Assembly: GCF_022374935.2 (NCBI RefSeq)
Contig: NZ_CP092430.2
Location: 496,001-560,000, forward strand
Length of the DNA: 64,000 bases
Source: Mycolicibacter virginiensis
GTDB taxonomy: Bacteria > Actinomycetota > Actinomycetes > Mycobacteriales > Mycobacteriaceae
Reading direction: 5' to 3'
Numbering within the stretch: the first letter of the stretch is position 1; the number at the start of each line of letters is the position of its first letter. Positions 15,656 to 25,082 of the stretch are shown one piece after another. The notes beneath the pieces were generated by a model. That model was given only the letters and a program-made list of their open reading frames with translations, did not search any database and was not told the DNA's origin. Position numbers and translations under genes: made by a program.

Positions 15656-15895
15656 TTACCGGCGCCGCCGAGCCGGTGCCACGGGCTCTCCCACGGCTTC
15701 AAGATCCACCACCGCCACCCGCAGCCCGCCGGAGGGAAGTTTCCGCGCGGGAAGGTGGCCTGCGCTGATCCACCTCCGCACCGTCCAGTGGCTCACACCC
15801 ATGAGCTGGGCGGCGACTTCGAGCGTGACGTAGCTCGGCTCGATTCCGCCGACGGTCAGGGCGCTGAGATCGATCTTGGACTGCTGTTGCTTCAT
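15656..15895 (-). CDS. Excisionase-like HTH protein (Xis candidate)
   Basis: 79 residues from ATG 15895, the first Met that gives a compact protein. The longer frame has no family character. The core reads YVTLEVAAQLMGVSHWTVRRWISAG, then LPSGGLRVAVVDLEAV, a typical excisionase/MerR-like winged helix. It lies at the edge of the element. Three CGCAAAA-type motifs occupy its upstream region. An adjacent integrase is not present, so an excision role is inferred. Confidence 0.7.
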   Translation of the reverse strand: MKQQQSKIDLSALTVGGIEPSYVTLEVAAQLMGVSHWTVRRWISAGHLPARKLPSGGLRVAVVDLEAVGEPVAPARRRR

Positions 15896-15910
15896 CGGGC
15901 TCTCCGGGCA

Positions 15911-16040
15911 TCGCAAAACATGCCCGGGGCCTCGCGTCACGGTTACCAGCGGGGAGTGGGTGACGACTTCCGGTCGGTGGCTTGCCACATGCGCAAAAGA
16001 TGCCGCATCCCGCCTAGCGGTCACTATGCAACTTTTGCGG
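15911..16040. promoter_or_regulatory. Three copies of a 13-bp motif upstream of the Xis-like gene
   Basis: TCGCAAAACATGC (15911-15923) and GCGCAAAAGATGC (15991-16003) lie on the plus strand. CCGCAAAAGTTGC lies on the minus strand (16028-16040). The shared core is CGCAAAA-N2-TGC. Their position just upstream of the Xis-like start suits autoregulation or Xis binding near an attachment site. The segment 15896-16122 otherwise shows no gene. Confidence 0.5.
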
Positions 16041-16122
16041 CTACCGTTCCAAGCGGGGCGCTGCGACACGCGGAGCCCCGACCACGAGATCGCAGGGCAC
16101 GGGTGGGGCACGGAGAAGGTGA

Positions 16123-17622
16123 ATGAGCGACACGCAACGCTCTGAACAGTGGCAACGGCTCAGTCCCCGGATGCTGCTGGTGCATCCGCTGCACGAAGTG
16201 CTGCGCGAACTGCCGCTGCTGATCGCGGTGGTGGTGTTCGGTTCCGCGACCGACAACCGGCCCTGGGTGCTGGCGGTGGTGTCGGTGATCGCCGTGGTGG
16301 GTGTGACGCGCTGGTTCACCACCACCTACCGCATCGAGCCCGACCCCGAGGCCGGCCGGGTCCAACTGCGCTCCGGGCTATTGCGCCGCAAGGTGCTCTC
16401 GGTGCCTCGCAACCGGATTCGCTCGGTGGAGACCGACGCCCGGCTGTTGCATCGGATGCTGGGACTGACGGTGTTGCGAGTCAGCACGGGTCAGCATGCC
16501 GCCGCGGATAGCGCCTTCGAGCTCAACGCGGTCGAGAGCAGTGAGGTCCCTCGACTACGCGCGACGTTGCTGTCCCACACCGGACAAACCGTGCAGGCTG
16601 CGATCGGATCGACTCCCGCCCCAGCGACGGTCCTGGCGCGGTGGCGGCCGTCGTGGTTGCGCTACAGCCCGCTGAGCCTGTCCGGGCTGGTGATGGTCGG
16701 GGCCGCGGTGGGTGCGCTCTACCAGAGCGGAGTCTGGGCGGCGCTGGAGGATTCCCCGGTGAGCCGATCCTGGCTGGAGGCTGCTGAACAGGTCGGTGTC
16801 CAGCAGAGCCTGACGCTGATCGCTGCCCTGCTGGTGGTGGTCTCCATGCTGTTGGCGGTGCTGCGCTCGCTGGTGACTTACGGAAATCTGGTGTTGTCCC
16901 GCAGCTCTGGGGCGGGCGGTGACGTCTTGGCGTTGAATTACGGCCTGCTGCGGGTGCGCGAACACAACTACGACATGCGCCGGTTGCGCGGCGGAACGCT
17001 GCGCCGACCGCTGCTGGTGCGGTTGTTCGGCGGCGCGCGGCTGGACGCGGCGATGACCGGCGTCAACGGGGAAGGCGAGTCGTCGATCCTGCTGCCACCC
17101 TGCCCGCGTGCCACCGCCGAGGGCGTCTTGACCGGGCTGGTCGCCGACCCCGTGGTGGTCACCGGCCCGCTGCGCAAGCACGGCCCGGCGGCGACCCGCC
17201 GACGCTGGACTCGGGCGCTGCTGCTGCCGGTGGCCGCCGGGGCCGGGCTGGCGATCGCGACGGCGTTCGTTGAACTACCGCAGTGGTGCTGGCCGGCCTG
17301 CGCGGCGGTGACCCTGGGCGCGGCGCTGCTGGCCGTCGACCGGGCGCGCGCCCTGGGGCATCGCGTCGACGCGCGCTGGCTGACGGCCCGCACCGGCAGT
17401 TGGGAGCAGCGCCGCTACTGCATTGAAACGGCGGGCATCGTCGGCTGGACGGTGCGCCAGAGCTGGTTTCAGCGCCGCGCCGGGGTGGCCACCCTGATCG
17501 CGGCCACCGCCGCGGGAGTCAAGGCGTACCGGGTGATCGACGTGCCGGCCGAGTGGGCCTGGTCGGTGGCCGCACAGGCATCGCCGTGGGTGGCGCACAG
17601 CGCCTGGACTCGACAGGGCTGA
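16123..17622 (+). CDS. PH-domain (bPH2/DUF304) membrane protein, YdbT-like
   Basis: 499 residues. Paired N-terminal membrane segments (about 30-62) precede a bPH2 domain (TTTYRIEPDPEAGRVQLRSG, SVPRNRIRSVETDARLLHRMLGL). Further membrane pairs (about 180-250 and 360-400) separate later PH-like repeats, the last containing TGSWEQRRYCI. YdbT-like proteins usually follow a small single-bPH2 partner (YdbS-like) in one operon. No such partner is present here, and upstream is mobile-element sequence. Good Shine-Dalgarno GGAGAAGG; the ATG overlaps the stop of an open frame from the left. Confidence 0.8.
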   Translation: MSDTQRSEQWQRLSPRMLLVHPLHEVLRELPLLIAVVVFGSATDNRPWVLAVVSVIAVVGVTRWFTTTYRIEPDPEAGRVQLRSGLLRRKVLSVPRNRIRSVETDARLLHRMLGLTVLRVSTGQHAAADSAFELNAVESSEVPRLRATLLSHTGQTVQAAIGSTPAPATVLARWRPSWLRYSPLSLSGLVMVGAAVGALYQSGVWAALEDSPVSRSWLEAAEQVGVQQSLTLIAALLVVVSMLLAVLRSLVTYGNLVLSRSSGAGGDVLALNYGLLRVREHNYDMRRLRGGTLRRPLLVRLFGGARLDAAMTGVNGEGESSILLPPCPRATAEGVLTGLVADPVVVTGPLRKHGPAATRRRWTRALLLPVAAGAGLAIATAFVELPQWCWPACAAVTLGAALLAVDRARALGHRVDARWLTARTGSWEQRRYCIETAGIVGWTVRQSWFQRRAGVATLIAATAAGVKAYRVIDVPAEWAWSVAAQASPWVAHSAWTRQG

Positions 17623-17647
17623 ACCTCGGCCGCATGTTTTCGTCGAC

Positions 17648-17695
17648 TGTGCGGTTTGCTCGGCCAAGCAGCGAAATCGGCAACCAAACCGCACA
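17648..17695. repeat. Inverted repeat between convergent genes
   Basis: TGTGCGGTTT and AAACCGCACA are perfect inverted arms separated by 28 nt in the 105-bp gap between the convergent PH-domain and helicase genes. It could act as a bidirectional terminator. Confidence 0.5.
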
Positions 17696-17727
17696 CTCGG
17701 CGGGACGGGGGCGGAGCCAGTCGAGAG

Positions 17728-19431
17728 CTACGACTCGCGGTTGAGCTGCCGAATGGCGACGATCCGCGCCCGCAGCTGATCCGAGGTCGCGGCCGCCACC
17801 GGGGGGCCGCCGCATCGCCGGCGCAGTTCGTTGTGAATCCAGCCGTGTGGCTTGCCGAGGCGATGATGGGCCGCCGACACCAGTGCGTTGAGTTCATGAC
17901 GCAGTTCACGCAGCTGCCCGTGGGTGGTCACCGGCACTGGAATCCCGCCGTCGTTGACCGCTTTGGACCGCCGGTCCAGCTGCTCTTCCTGCCTGCGCCG
18001 CAACAAATCCCGCATCTGGTCGGCGTCGAGCAGCCCGGGGATGCCGAGGTAGTCGGCCTCTTCCTCGCTGCCGGCCGGGGTCGCGGTACCGAAGGAGGCC
18101 CCGTCGAAGATCACCTGGTCCAGTTCGGCGTCGGCCCCCAACGACTCGAACTTGTTCTCCATCTCCGACGGCTCGTCGCGCCGGCGCTCGGCCTCGGCGA
18201 ACTCGTCGCGTTCGGATTCCCGGTGCGGCTTGCCCAACACGTGGTTGCGCTGCTGCTCCAGCTCGCTGGCCAGACCCAGCAGCGACGGCACCGACGGCAA
18301 GAAGATGCTGGCGGTCTCGCCGGGCCGCCGGGACCGCACGAACCGTCCGATCGCCTGCGCGAAGAACAACGGGGTAGAGGCACTGGTGGCGTAGACCCCA
18401 ACGGCCAGCCGCGGCACGTCGACACCTTCGGACACCATCCGCACCGCCACCAGCCAGGGGGTGGTGGCCGCGGAGAACTGGGCGATCTTGTCCGACGCCG
18501 TCGGGTCGTCGGAGAGCACCACGGTGGGTTCCTCGCCGGTGTGCCGTTTGAGCAGCACCGCGTAGGCGCGCGCCGCCTTCTGGTCGGTGGCGATGATCAT
18601 GCCGCCGGCATCGGCCATGCCGCCCTCGCGCAGCTGGCGCAGCCGGGTGTGCGCGGCGGTGATCACCGCCGGCATCCACTCCCCGGCCGGGTCCAGCGCG
18701 GTCCGCCACGCCCGGGCGGTGTGCTCGGCGGTCAACGGCTCGCCGAGTCGGGCCGCATGCTCCTCGCCGGCGCTGTCGCGCCAGCGGGCCTCGCCCGAGT
18801 AGGCCATGAACATCACCGGGCGCACCACGCCGTCGGCCAGCGCGTCGGTGTAGCCGTAGCTGTCGTCGGCCACCGAGCGCAGGTGGCCGGCGCCGTCGGG
18901 CTCGTAGTTGACGAAGGGGATGGGGCTGTCGTCGCTGCGGAACGGGGTTCCGGTCAGCGCCAGCCGGCGGGTGGCGTCGTCGAATGCCTCGCGAATGCCG
19001 TCGCCCCAGCTTTTGGCGTCGCCGCCGTGGTGGATCTCGTCGAAGATCACCAGGGTTTTCGCGGCCTCGGTACGCACTCGGTGCCGGCTGGGGTGGCTGG
19101 CGACCTGCGCATAGGTGACGACGACGCCGTGGTATTCCGAGCTGGTCTGCGAGTCGGAGTTGGAAAACCGCGGATCCAGCGCGATGCCGTGGGAGGCCGC
19201 GGCCGAGGCCCACTGCACCTTGAGGTGTTCGGTGGGCACCACGATGGTGATTCGCTCGACGGTGCGGTCGGCCAACAGCTCAGCGACGATCCGCAGCGCG
19301 AACGTCGTCTTACCGGCGCCAGGGGTCGCCACCATCAGGAAATCTCGCGGCTTGGCGGTCAGATAGCGCACCAGAGCCCGGCGTTGCCAGCCCCGCAAAG
19401 CCCGGGTGCTGGGCGCTGCTTCAGCCCGCAC
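17728..19431 (-). CDS. DEAD/DEAH-box superfamily 2 helicase
   Basis: 567 residues from GTG 19431, chosen because GGAG precedes it and because longer starts run into the divergent gene. Motifs in order: Q-like RGWQRRAL, Walker A ATPGAGKTT, VVPTEHLKVQW, motif II DEIHH, motif III LTGTPFR, motif V RMVSEGVDVPRL, motif VI QAIGRFVRSRR. The C-terminal 200 residues are charged and helical. This is a RecG/type-III-Res-like SF2 ATPase common in actinobacteria. Substrate not evident; repair or nucleic-acid remodelling is likely. Confidence 0.85.
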   Translation of the reverse strand: MRAEAAPSTRALRGWQRRALVRYLTAKPRDFLMVATPGAGKTTFALRIVAELLADRTVERITIVVPTEHLKVQWASAAASHGIALDPRFSNSDSQTSSEYHGVVVTYAQVASHPSRHRVRTEAAKTLVIFDEIHHGGDAKSWGDGIREAFDDATRRLALTGTPFRSDDSPIPFVNYEPDGAGHLRSVADDSYGYTDALADGVVRPVMFMAYSGEARWRDSAGEEHAARLGEPLTAEHTARAWRTALDPAGEWMPAVITAAHTRLRQLREGGMADAGGMIIATDQKAARAYAVLLKRHTGEEPTVVLSDDPTASDKIAQFSAATTPWLVAVRMVSEGVDVPRLAVGVYATSASTPLFFAQAIGRFVRSRRPGETASIFLPSVPSLLGLASELEQQRNHVLGKPHRESERDEFAEAERRRDEPSEMENKFESLGADAELDQVIFDGASFGTATPAGSEEEADYLGIPGLLDADQMRDLLRRRQEEQLDRRSKAVNDGGIPVPVTTHGQLRELRHELNALVSAAHHRLGKPHGWIHNELRRRCGGPPVAAATSDQLRARIVAIRQLNRES

Positions 19432-19486
19432 CCGGTCTCCTATCTGATCGAGATGCAGTCTAGGGCAAGCCGATAGGATCGCTGGC

Positions 19487-20188
19487 GTGTCCACCCCGCG
19501 CGAGCCGGAATCCGTCCGTGTCGAGCGGCTCCGCGATGCGCAGGCCAAGGCCGTCGCGCTGTTCGACGAGATCGAGCGCCGCGGCATGGTCCGCCCCGGG
19601 GTCGGCGAGCGGCAGCTCTCCGATGAGATCCGGGACCTGGCTGCCGACATGTTCGGGGTGACGCGGCACTGGCATCGGCGGGTGGTGCGGGCGGGGGAGA
19701 ACAGCCTGCTGCCGTTTCACGCCGACCCGCCCGACCGCGTCATGGCCGACGACGACATCGCCTACCTCGACCTGGGGCCGATCTTCGAGGAGTGGGAGGC
19801 TGACTTCGGTCGCACCTTCGTGCTCGGCGAGGACCCGGACAAGCTGGCGCTGCGCGACGCGCTACCTGGGGTATGGAGCGCGGGCCGCGCCTTCTTCGAG
19901 GCACACGCCGACATCACCGGCGCCCAGCTGTTCGACCATGTCGTCGGCCTGGCCCAGGAAGCGGGTTTCGAGTTCGGCGCTCCCATCGCCGGGCACCTGC
20001 TCGGGGAGTTTCCGCACAAGAAGATCTCCGGTGACGACGCCCGGTTCTACGTGGCACCCGGATCCGACGAGCCGATGCGCCGGACCGACCCCACCGGCCG
20101 GGTGTGTCATTGGATCCTGGAGGTGCACCTGGTGAACCGGGCCCGCGGGTTCGGCGGCTTCTACGAGCAGTTGCTCGACGTGGCGTAA
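19487..20188 (+). CDS. M24 family metallopeptidase-like protein
   Basis: 233 residues from GTG. Pita-bread fold markers: AYLDLGP, EADFGRTF (two Asp metal ligands), GHLLGEFPH (His ligand) and LEVHLVN (Glu ligand). It is shorter than aminopeptidase P and lacks its N-terminal domain, like many stand-alone M24 proteins that may be creatinase- or ectoine-hydrolase-like. Divergent from the helicase gene across about 55 bp. Specific substrate unknown. Confidence 0.8.
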   Translation: MSTPREPESVRVERLRDAQAKAVALFDEIERRGMVRPGVGERQLSDEIRDLAADMFGVTRHWHRRVVRAGENSLLPFHADPPDRVMADDDIAYLDLGPIFEEWEADFGRTFVLGEDPDKLALRDALPGVWSAGRAFFEAHADITGAQLFDHVVGLAQEAGFEFGAPIAGHLLGEFPHKKISGDDARFYVAPGSDEPMRRTDPTGRVCHWILEVHLVNRARGFGGFYEQLLDVA

Positions 20189-20194
20189 GCCCCG

Positions 20195-21106
20195 TCAGCT
20201 GATCGGGTAGCTCACCCCGGTCAGCTCTTCGGAGACGGTCCAGAGGCGTTGTTGAACGTCGACGTCGTGTGACTTGCTGCTCGACTCGACCACCTTGGGG
20301 TACCCGCGCTGCTGACCCCAGCCATCAGGGCCGTAGTACTGCCCGCCACGCACACCGGGATCGGTGGCGGCACGCAGCGTCGGCAGGGCGCCCATGTCGG
20401 CTCCCTGGAACAGGGGCTCGATCAGCGGTGTGATCCGCGCGAGCAGTGGGGGCAGGTTGCGGGTCAGCTCGGTGCGGGAGCCTCCGGGGTGCGCGGCTGT
20501 CGCGATTGTCGTGGCGTGCGCGGCTAGGCGCCGCTGCAGTTCGTAGGTGAACAGCAGATTGGCGAGCTTGGCCTGCCCGTACGCTGCCACCCGGCTGTAG
20601 CTCCGCTCCCACTGGAGGTCGTCGAAGTGGATGTCGGCGCGGATGCGATGACCGATGCTGCTGACCGTCACGACCCGGGAGCCGGGGACCGGCAGCAGCC
20701 GATCCAGCAGCAGCCCGGTGAAGGCGAAGTGGCCCAGGTGGTTGGTTCCGAACTGGAGCTCGAAGCCGTCCTCGGTGGTCGCCTTCGGCGTCCACATCAC
20801 CCCGGCGTTGTTGATCAGCAGGTCGATGCGGTCGTGGTCGGCGCGCAACTGTGCGGCGGCGGTGCGGACGGAGTCCAGTGACGTCAGGTCGAGTTCCTGC
20901 AGCGCCACGCTGGCTCCGGGGCTGCGCTTGCTGATCAGGGCCGCGGCGTCCTCGCCCTTGTCGAGATCGCGCACGGCCAGCACCACGTGGGCGCCCTTGG
21001 CGGCGAGCGCGAAGGCGGTTTCGTAGCCGAGGCCGGTGTTGGCTCCGGTGATCACGGCGACCCGACCGGACTGATCGGGGATGTCGGCGGTTGTCCATTT
21101 GGCCAC
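20195..21106 (-). CDS. Short-chain dehydrogenase/reductase (retinol dehydrogenase/WWOX type)
   Basis: 303 residues from GTG 21106, preceded by AGGAG. NAD(P) motif TGANTGLGYE, NNAGVMW, catalytic Ser in TVSSIGH and YGQAKLAN as the YxxxK motif. The C-terminal extension contains HPGGSRTEL and GGQYYGPDG. It resembles, as I recall, Rv0439c, which also lies just upstream of groEL2 in M. tuberculosis. A divergent TetR gene with inverted operator-like arms between them suggests local repression. Substrate not predictable. Confidence 0.85.
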   Translation of the reverse strand: MAKWTTADIPDQSGRVAVITGANTGLGYETAFALAAKGAHVVLAVRDLDKGEDAAALISKRSPGASVALQELDLTSLDSVRTAAAQLRADHDRIDLLINNAGVMWTPKATTEDGFELQFGTNHLGHFAFTGLLLDRLLPVPGSRVVTVSSIGHRIRADIHFDDLQWERSYSRVAAYGQAKLANLLFTYELQRRLAAHATTIATAAHPGGSRTELTRNLPPLLARITPLIEPLFQGADMGALPTLRAATDPGVRGGQYYGPDGWGQQRGYPKVVESSSKSHDVDVQQRLWTVSEELTGVSYPIS

Positions 21107-21129
21107 GGGAGGCTCCTGAGCGGTAGGGT

Positions 21130-21183
21130 AAACGGGGCGGGCGCTCCGGTTGATTGCGACTATACGGAACGCACGCCCCGTTT
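21130..21183. promoter_or_regulatory. Inverted repeat operator between SDR and TetR genes
   Basis: AAACGGGGCG (21130-21139) and CGCCCCGTTT (21174-21183) are perfect inverted copies in the 100-bp divergent spacer. They are placed to control both promoters, most simply by the adjacent TetR protein. Confidence 0.55.
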
Positions 21184-21206
21184 TGTCAACCGATAGGGGC
21201 TGTCCA

Positions 21207-21761
21207 GTGGCTGAGCAGGCACGTCCGTTGCGCGCCGACGCGGCGCGCAACCGTGCGCGGGTACTGGAAGTCGCCTACGAGACCTTCGCGGCCGAGGGTC
21301 TGTCGGTGCCGATCGATGAGATCGCCCGGCGCGCCGGAGTCGGGGCCGGGACCATCTATCGACACTTTCCGACCAAGGAAGAGCTGTTCCAAGCGGTGGT
21401 CAAGGACCACATCCGACGCCTCGTCGATGGGGGCTACGCCCTGCTTGAATCAGACGGCCCCGGTGAAGCGCTCTTCAGCTTTCTGCGCTCGATGGTGCGG
21501 TGGGGCGCGAAGGATCGCGGTGTGGTCGAGGCGCTCGCCGGGCTTGGCATCGACGTCGGGCAGGAGGCTGAGGGGGCGTTTCTTGCGCTACTTGGGGAGC
21601 TGCTGCGGTCCGCGCAAGATGCGGGTACGGCACGTCGCGACATCGGCGCGCGCGAAGTGAAGTCGCTCCTGGTCGGATGCCAGGCGATGGAGTCCTACAA
21701 CCCTGAGTCGGCCGAACGGGTGACCGGCGTCGTTATCGACGGTTTACGCGCTGTGCGATAG
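21207..21761 (+). CDS. TetR/AcrR family transcriptional regulator
   Basis: 184 residues from GTG 21207. N-terminal HTH: RVLEVAYETFAAEGLSVPIDEIARRAGVGAGTIYRHFPTKEELFQAVV, split here by its standard helices (recognition helix VGAGTIYRHF). The C-terminal ligand-binding domain is short and helical (SFLRSMVRWGAKDRG). It is divergent from the SDR gene and probably represses it and itself. No ligand can be deduced. Confidence 0.85.
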   Translation: MAEQARPLRADAARNRARVLEVAYETFAAEGLSVPIDEIARRAGVGAGTIYRHFPTKEELFQAVVKDHIRRLVDGGYALLESDGPGEALFSFLRSMVRWGAKDRGVVEALAGLGIDVGQEAEGAFLALLGELLRSAQDAGTARRDIGAREVKSLLVGCQAMESYNPESAERVTGVVIDGLRAVR

Positions 21762-21795
21762 GGGTTCGCTGGGCCCGCGCGCCTGATGGTCCGAC

Positions 21796-21822
21796 CTTGC
21801 ACTCTCCATAGGCGAGTGCTAA
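21796..21822. promoter_or_regulatory. CIRCE-like operator 1 (HrcA site)
   Basis: CTTGCACTC-N9-GAGTGCTAA. The right arm is a perfect CIRCE half and the left arm differs at two bases from TTAGCACTC. It lies 150 bp upstream of groEL2. Confidence 0.75.
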
Positions 21823-21830
21823 AAATGACG

Positions 21831-21857
21831 TTGGCACTCGCGACCAGTGAGTGCTAG
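21831..21857. promoter_or_regulatory. CIRCE operator 2 (HrcA site)
   Basis: TTGGCACTC-N9-GAGTGCTAG, one mismatch per arm from the TTAGCACTC-N9-GAGTGCTAA consensus. It starts 8 bp after the first CIRCE element, so the two are in tandem. HrcA repression of groEL2 is established in mycobacteria. Confidence 0.85.
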
Positions 21858-21870
21858 GTCGGGACGGTGA

Positions 21871-23598
<1,728 letters not shown>

Positions 23599-23613
23599 GT
23601 CTGGTTGCACGAC

Positions 23614-23646
23614 AAGGCCCGGTCTGCCTTCGGCAGACCGGGCCTT
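23614..23646 (+). terminator. Intrinsic terminator of groEL2
   Basis: AAGGCCCGGTCTGCC-TTC-GGCAGACCGGGCCTT is a perfect 15-bp stem 15 nt after the groEL2 stop. Confidence 0.9.
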
Positions 23647-23655
23647 CGTCGTCTA

Positions 23656-23718
23656 CGTTGACTCTGCGCCTACTCGGCAAAAGTGCGAGTGAAGTGTCTG
23701 GTCAGCGCAGAGTCAACG
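23656..23718. repeat. 14-bp perfect inverted repeat with 35-nt spacer
   Basis: CGTTGACTCTGCGC (23656-23669) and GCGCAGAGTCAACG (23705-23718) lie immediately upstream of the MBL-CobU start. It may form a long hairpin in the leader or be a binding site. The layout resembles that of the inverted repeat at 17648. Confidence 0.65.
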
Positions 23719-23729
23719 AGGATGGGTGC

Positions 23730-25082
23730 ATGGAGATCCTGCTGCTGGGTACCGGCAGCGCCGACGGCTGGCCGAATCCGTTCTGCCGCTGCGCGTCCTG
23801 CACCTCGTCGGCGACGCAGGTTCGCGGCCAGACCGCCGCGCTGGTCGACGATGTGCTGCTGCTGGACTGCGGCCCAGAGGCGCCGCGTGCCGCGATGCGC
23901 TTGCGGCGATCGCTGGCGCACGTTCGCCACATCCTTTTCACCCACGGCCACCCCGACCACGTCGGCCCGGCGGCACTGCTGATGCGGCACTGGACCGGGG
24001 CGGTCGAACCACTGGACGTGGTCGGCCCACCCAGTGCGCTGGAACAGTGCCGGCACTGGGTGGGGCCCGACGATCCGATCCGATTCGTGACCGTGCAGGC
24101 CGGTGACCGGATCCGGCTCGGTGATTACGACGTGCGGGTGTTGGCAGCCGCCCACGGCGCCGACATCGGCGGTGACGCAGTGCTTTACGACATGGAATCG
24201 GTTGGCGCCCGGATCTTCTGGGCTACCGATACCGGGCCACTGCCCGAAGAGACACACGCTGCGGTGGCCGGAGCCGGCTACGACGCGGTGTTTCTGGAGG
24301 AGACGTTCGGGACCTACACCGACCACGGCACCGAACACCACGACTTACCGGCGTTTGCGGCTACCGTGGCGCGGCTGCGCGACTGTGGCGCCGTCACTGA
24401 CACCACCGACGTCGTCGCGGTACACCTGAGCCACCACAATCCTTCCGAGCCGGAATTGACTGCCGTACTGTCAGATTCAGGCGCCCGACCTGGGCGTGAC
24501 GGTGAGGTGGTGCGAGTGGGTGCAACAGACGGTGGTGCCACCCGCACCCTGGTGCTCGGCGGCGCGCGCTCGGGCAAGTCCGCACACGCCGAGGCGCTAC
24601 TGGCCCGAGAACCGGCGGTGACCTATTTGGCCACTGGCGGAGTACGCGAAGGCGATCCGGAATGGGCCGAGCGGGTGCGGCTGCACCGGGCGCGGCGGCC
24701 CGACTCCTGGCGCACCGTCGAGACCACCGATGTCGCCGAGGAACTGCGGTCAGCACCCCACGCGCTGCTGCTGGACTGCCTCGGCACCTGGCTCACCGCG
24801 CGGATGGATCTGCACCACGTATGGGACGGCGACGACGGATTGGACGACGGTGTGCTGGACCCAGTGCACGCCGATATCGACGAGCTGGTGGCGGCCTGGC
24901 GGGACTGCCCGGCACCGGTGGTGGCGGTGAGCAACGAGGTGGGCAGCGGGGTGGTCCCCCCCACCGCGTCGGGACGGCTGTTCCGTGACCTGCTGGGAGT
25001 GCTCAACGCGCGGATCGCCGCGGCCTCCGACGAGGTCGTGCTGATGGTGGCCGGGCGACCGCTCAGGCTCCCTGCGGACTGA
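23730..25082 (+). CDS. cobU: Fusion of MBL-fold hydrolase (PhnP-like) and CobU (adenosylcobinamide kinase/guanylyltransferase)
   Basis: 450 residues from ATG 23730 (the frame extends further but through the inverted repeat). Residues 1-250 are a metallo-beta-lactamase fold with H72-x-H74-x-D76-H77, an N-terminal CRCASC-like cysteine cluster as in PhnP-type enzymes, and WATDTG and VHLSHHNPS. Residues about 270-450 are CobU: Walker A GGARSGKS (K283), YLATGG, RRPDSW, LLDCLGTWL, VSNEVGSGVVP. CobU makes AdoCbi-phosphate and AdoCbi-GDP in cobalamin assembly; it is usually a single domain of 170-190 residues. The MBL part could be a phosphohydrolase of the same pathway, an inference. Confidence 0.85.
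   Translation: MEILLLGTGSADGWPNPFCRCASCTSSATQVRGQTAALVDDVLLLDCGPEAPRAAMRLRRSLAHVRHILFTHGHPDHVGPAALLMRHWTGAVEPLDVVGPPSALEQCRHWVGPDDPIRFVTVQAGDRIRLGDYDVRVLAAAHGADIGGDAVLYDMESVGARIFWATDTGPLPEETHAAVAGAGYDAVFLEETFGTYTDHGTEHHDLPAFAATVARLRDCGAVTDTTDVVAVHLSHHNPSEPELTAVLSDSGARPGRDGEVVRVGATDGGATRTLVLGGARSGKSAHAEALLAREPAVTYLATGGVREGDPEWAERVRLHRARRPDSWRTVETTDVAEELRSAPHALLLDCLGTWLTARMDLHHVWDGDDGLDDGVLDPVHADIDELVAAWRDCPAPVVAVSNEVGSGVVPPTASGRLFRDLLGVLNARIAAASDEVVLMVAGRPLRLPAD

Noticed and set aside
15896..16122. tRNA gene or tRNA 3' end as attachment site
   Set aside because: No cloverleaf-like arms or T-loop sequence could be found by eye in this segment or elsewhere in the window.
15428..16126. 232-codon plus-strand frame across the Xis-like gene
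   Set aside because: Low-complexity Arg/Pro/His composition, antisense to the Xis-like gene; only its stop/start overlap with the PH gene is notable.
17656..19476. 606-codon plus-strand open frame
   Set aside because: Antisense shadow of the DEAD-box helicase; the helicase motifs on the minus strand are decisive.
23647..23729. Cobalamin riboswitch before the MBL-CobU gene
   Set aside because: The leader is too short after the groEL2 terminator and holds only the inverted repeat; no B12-box-like sequence seen.
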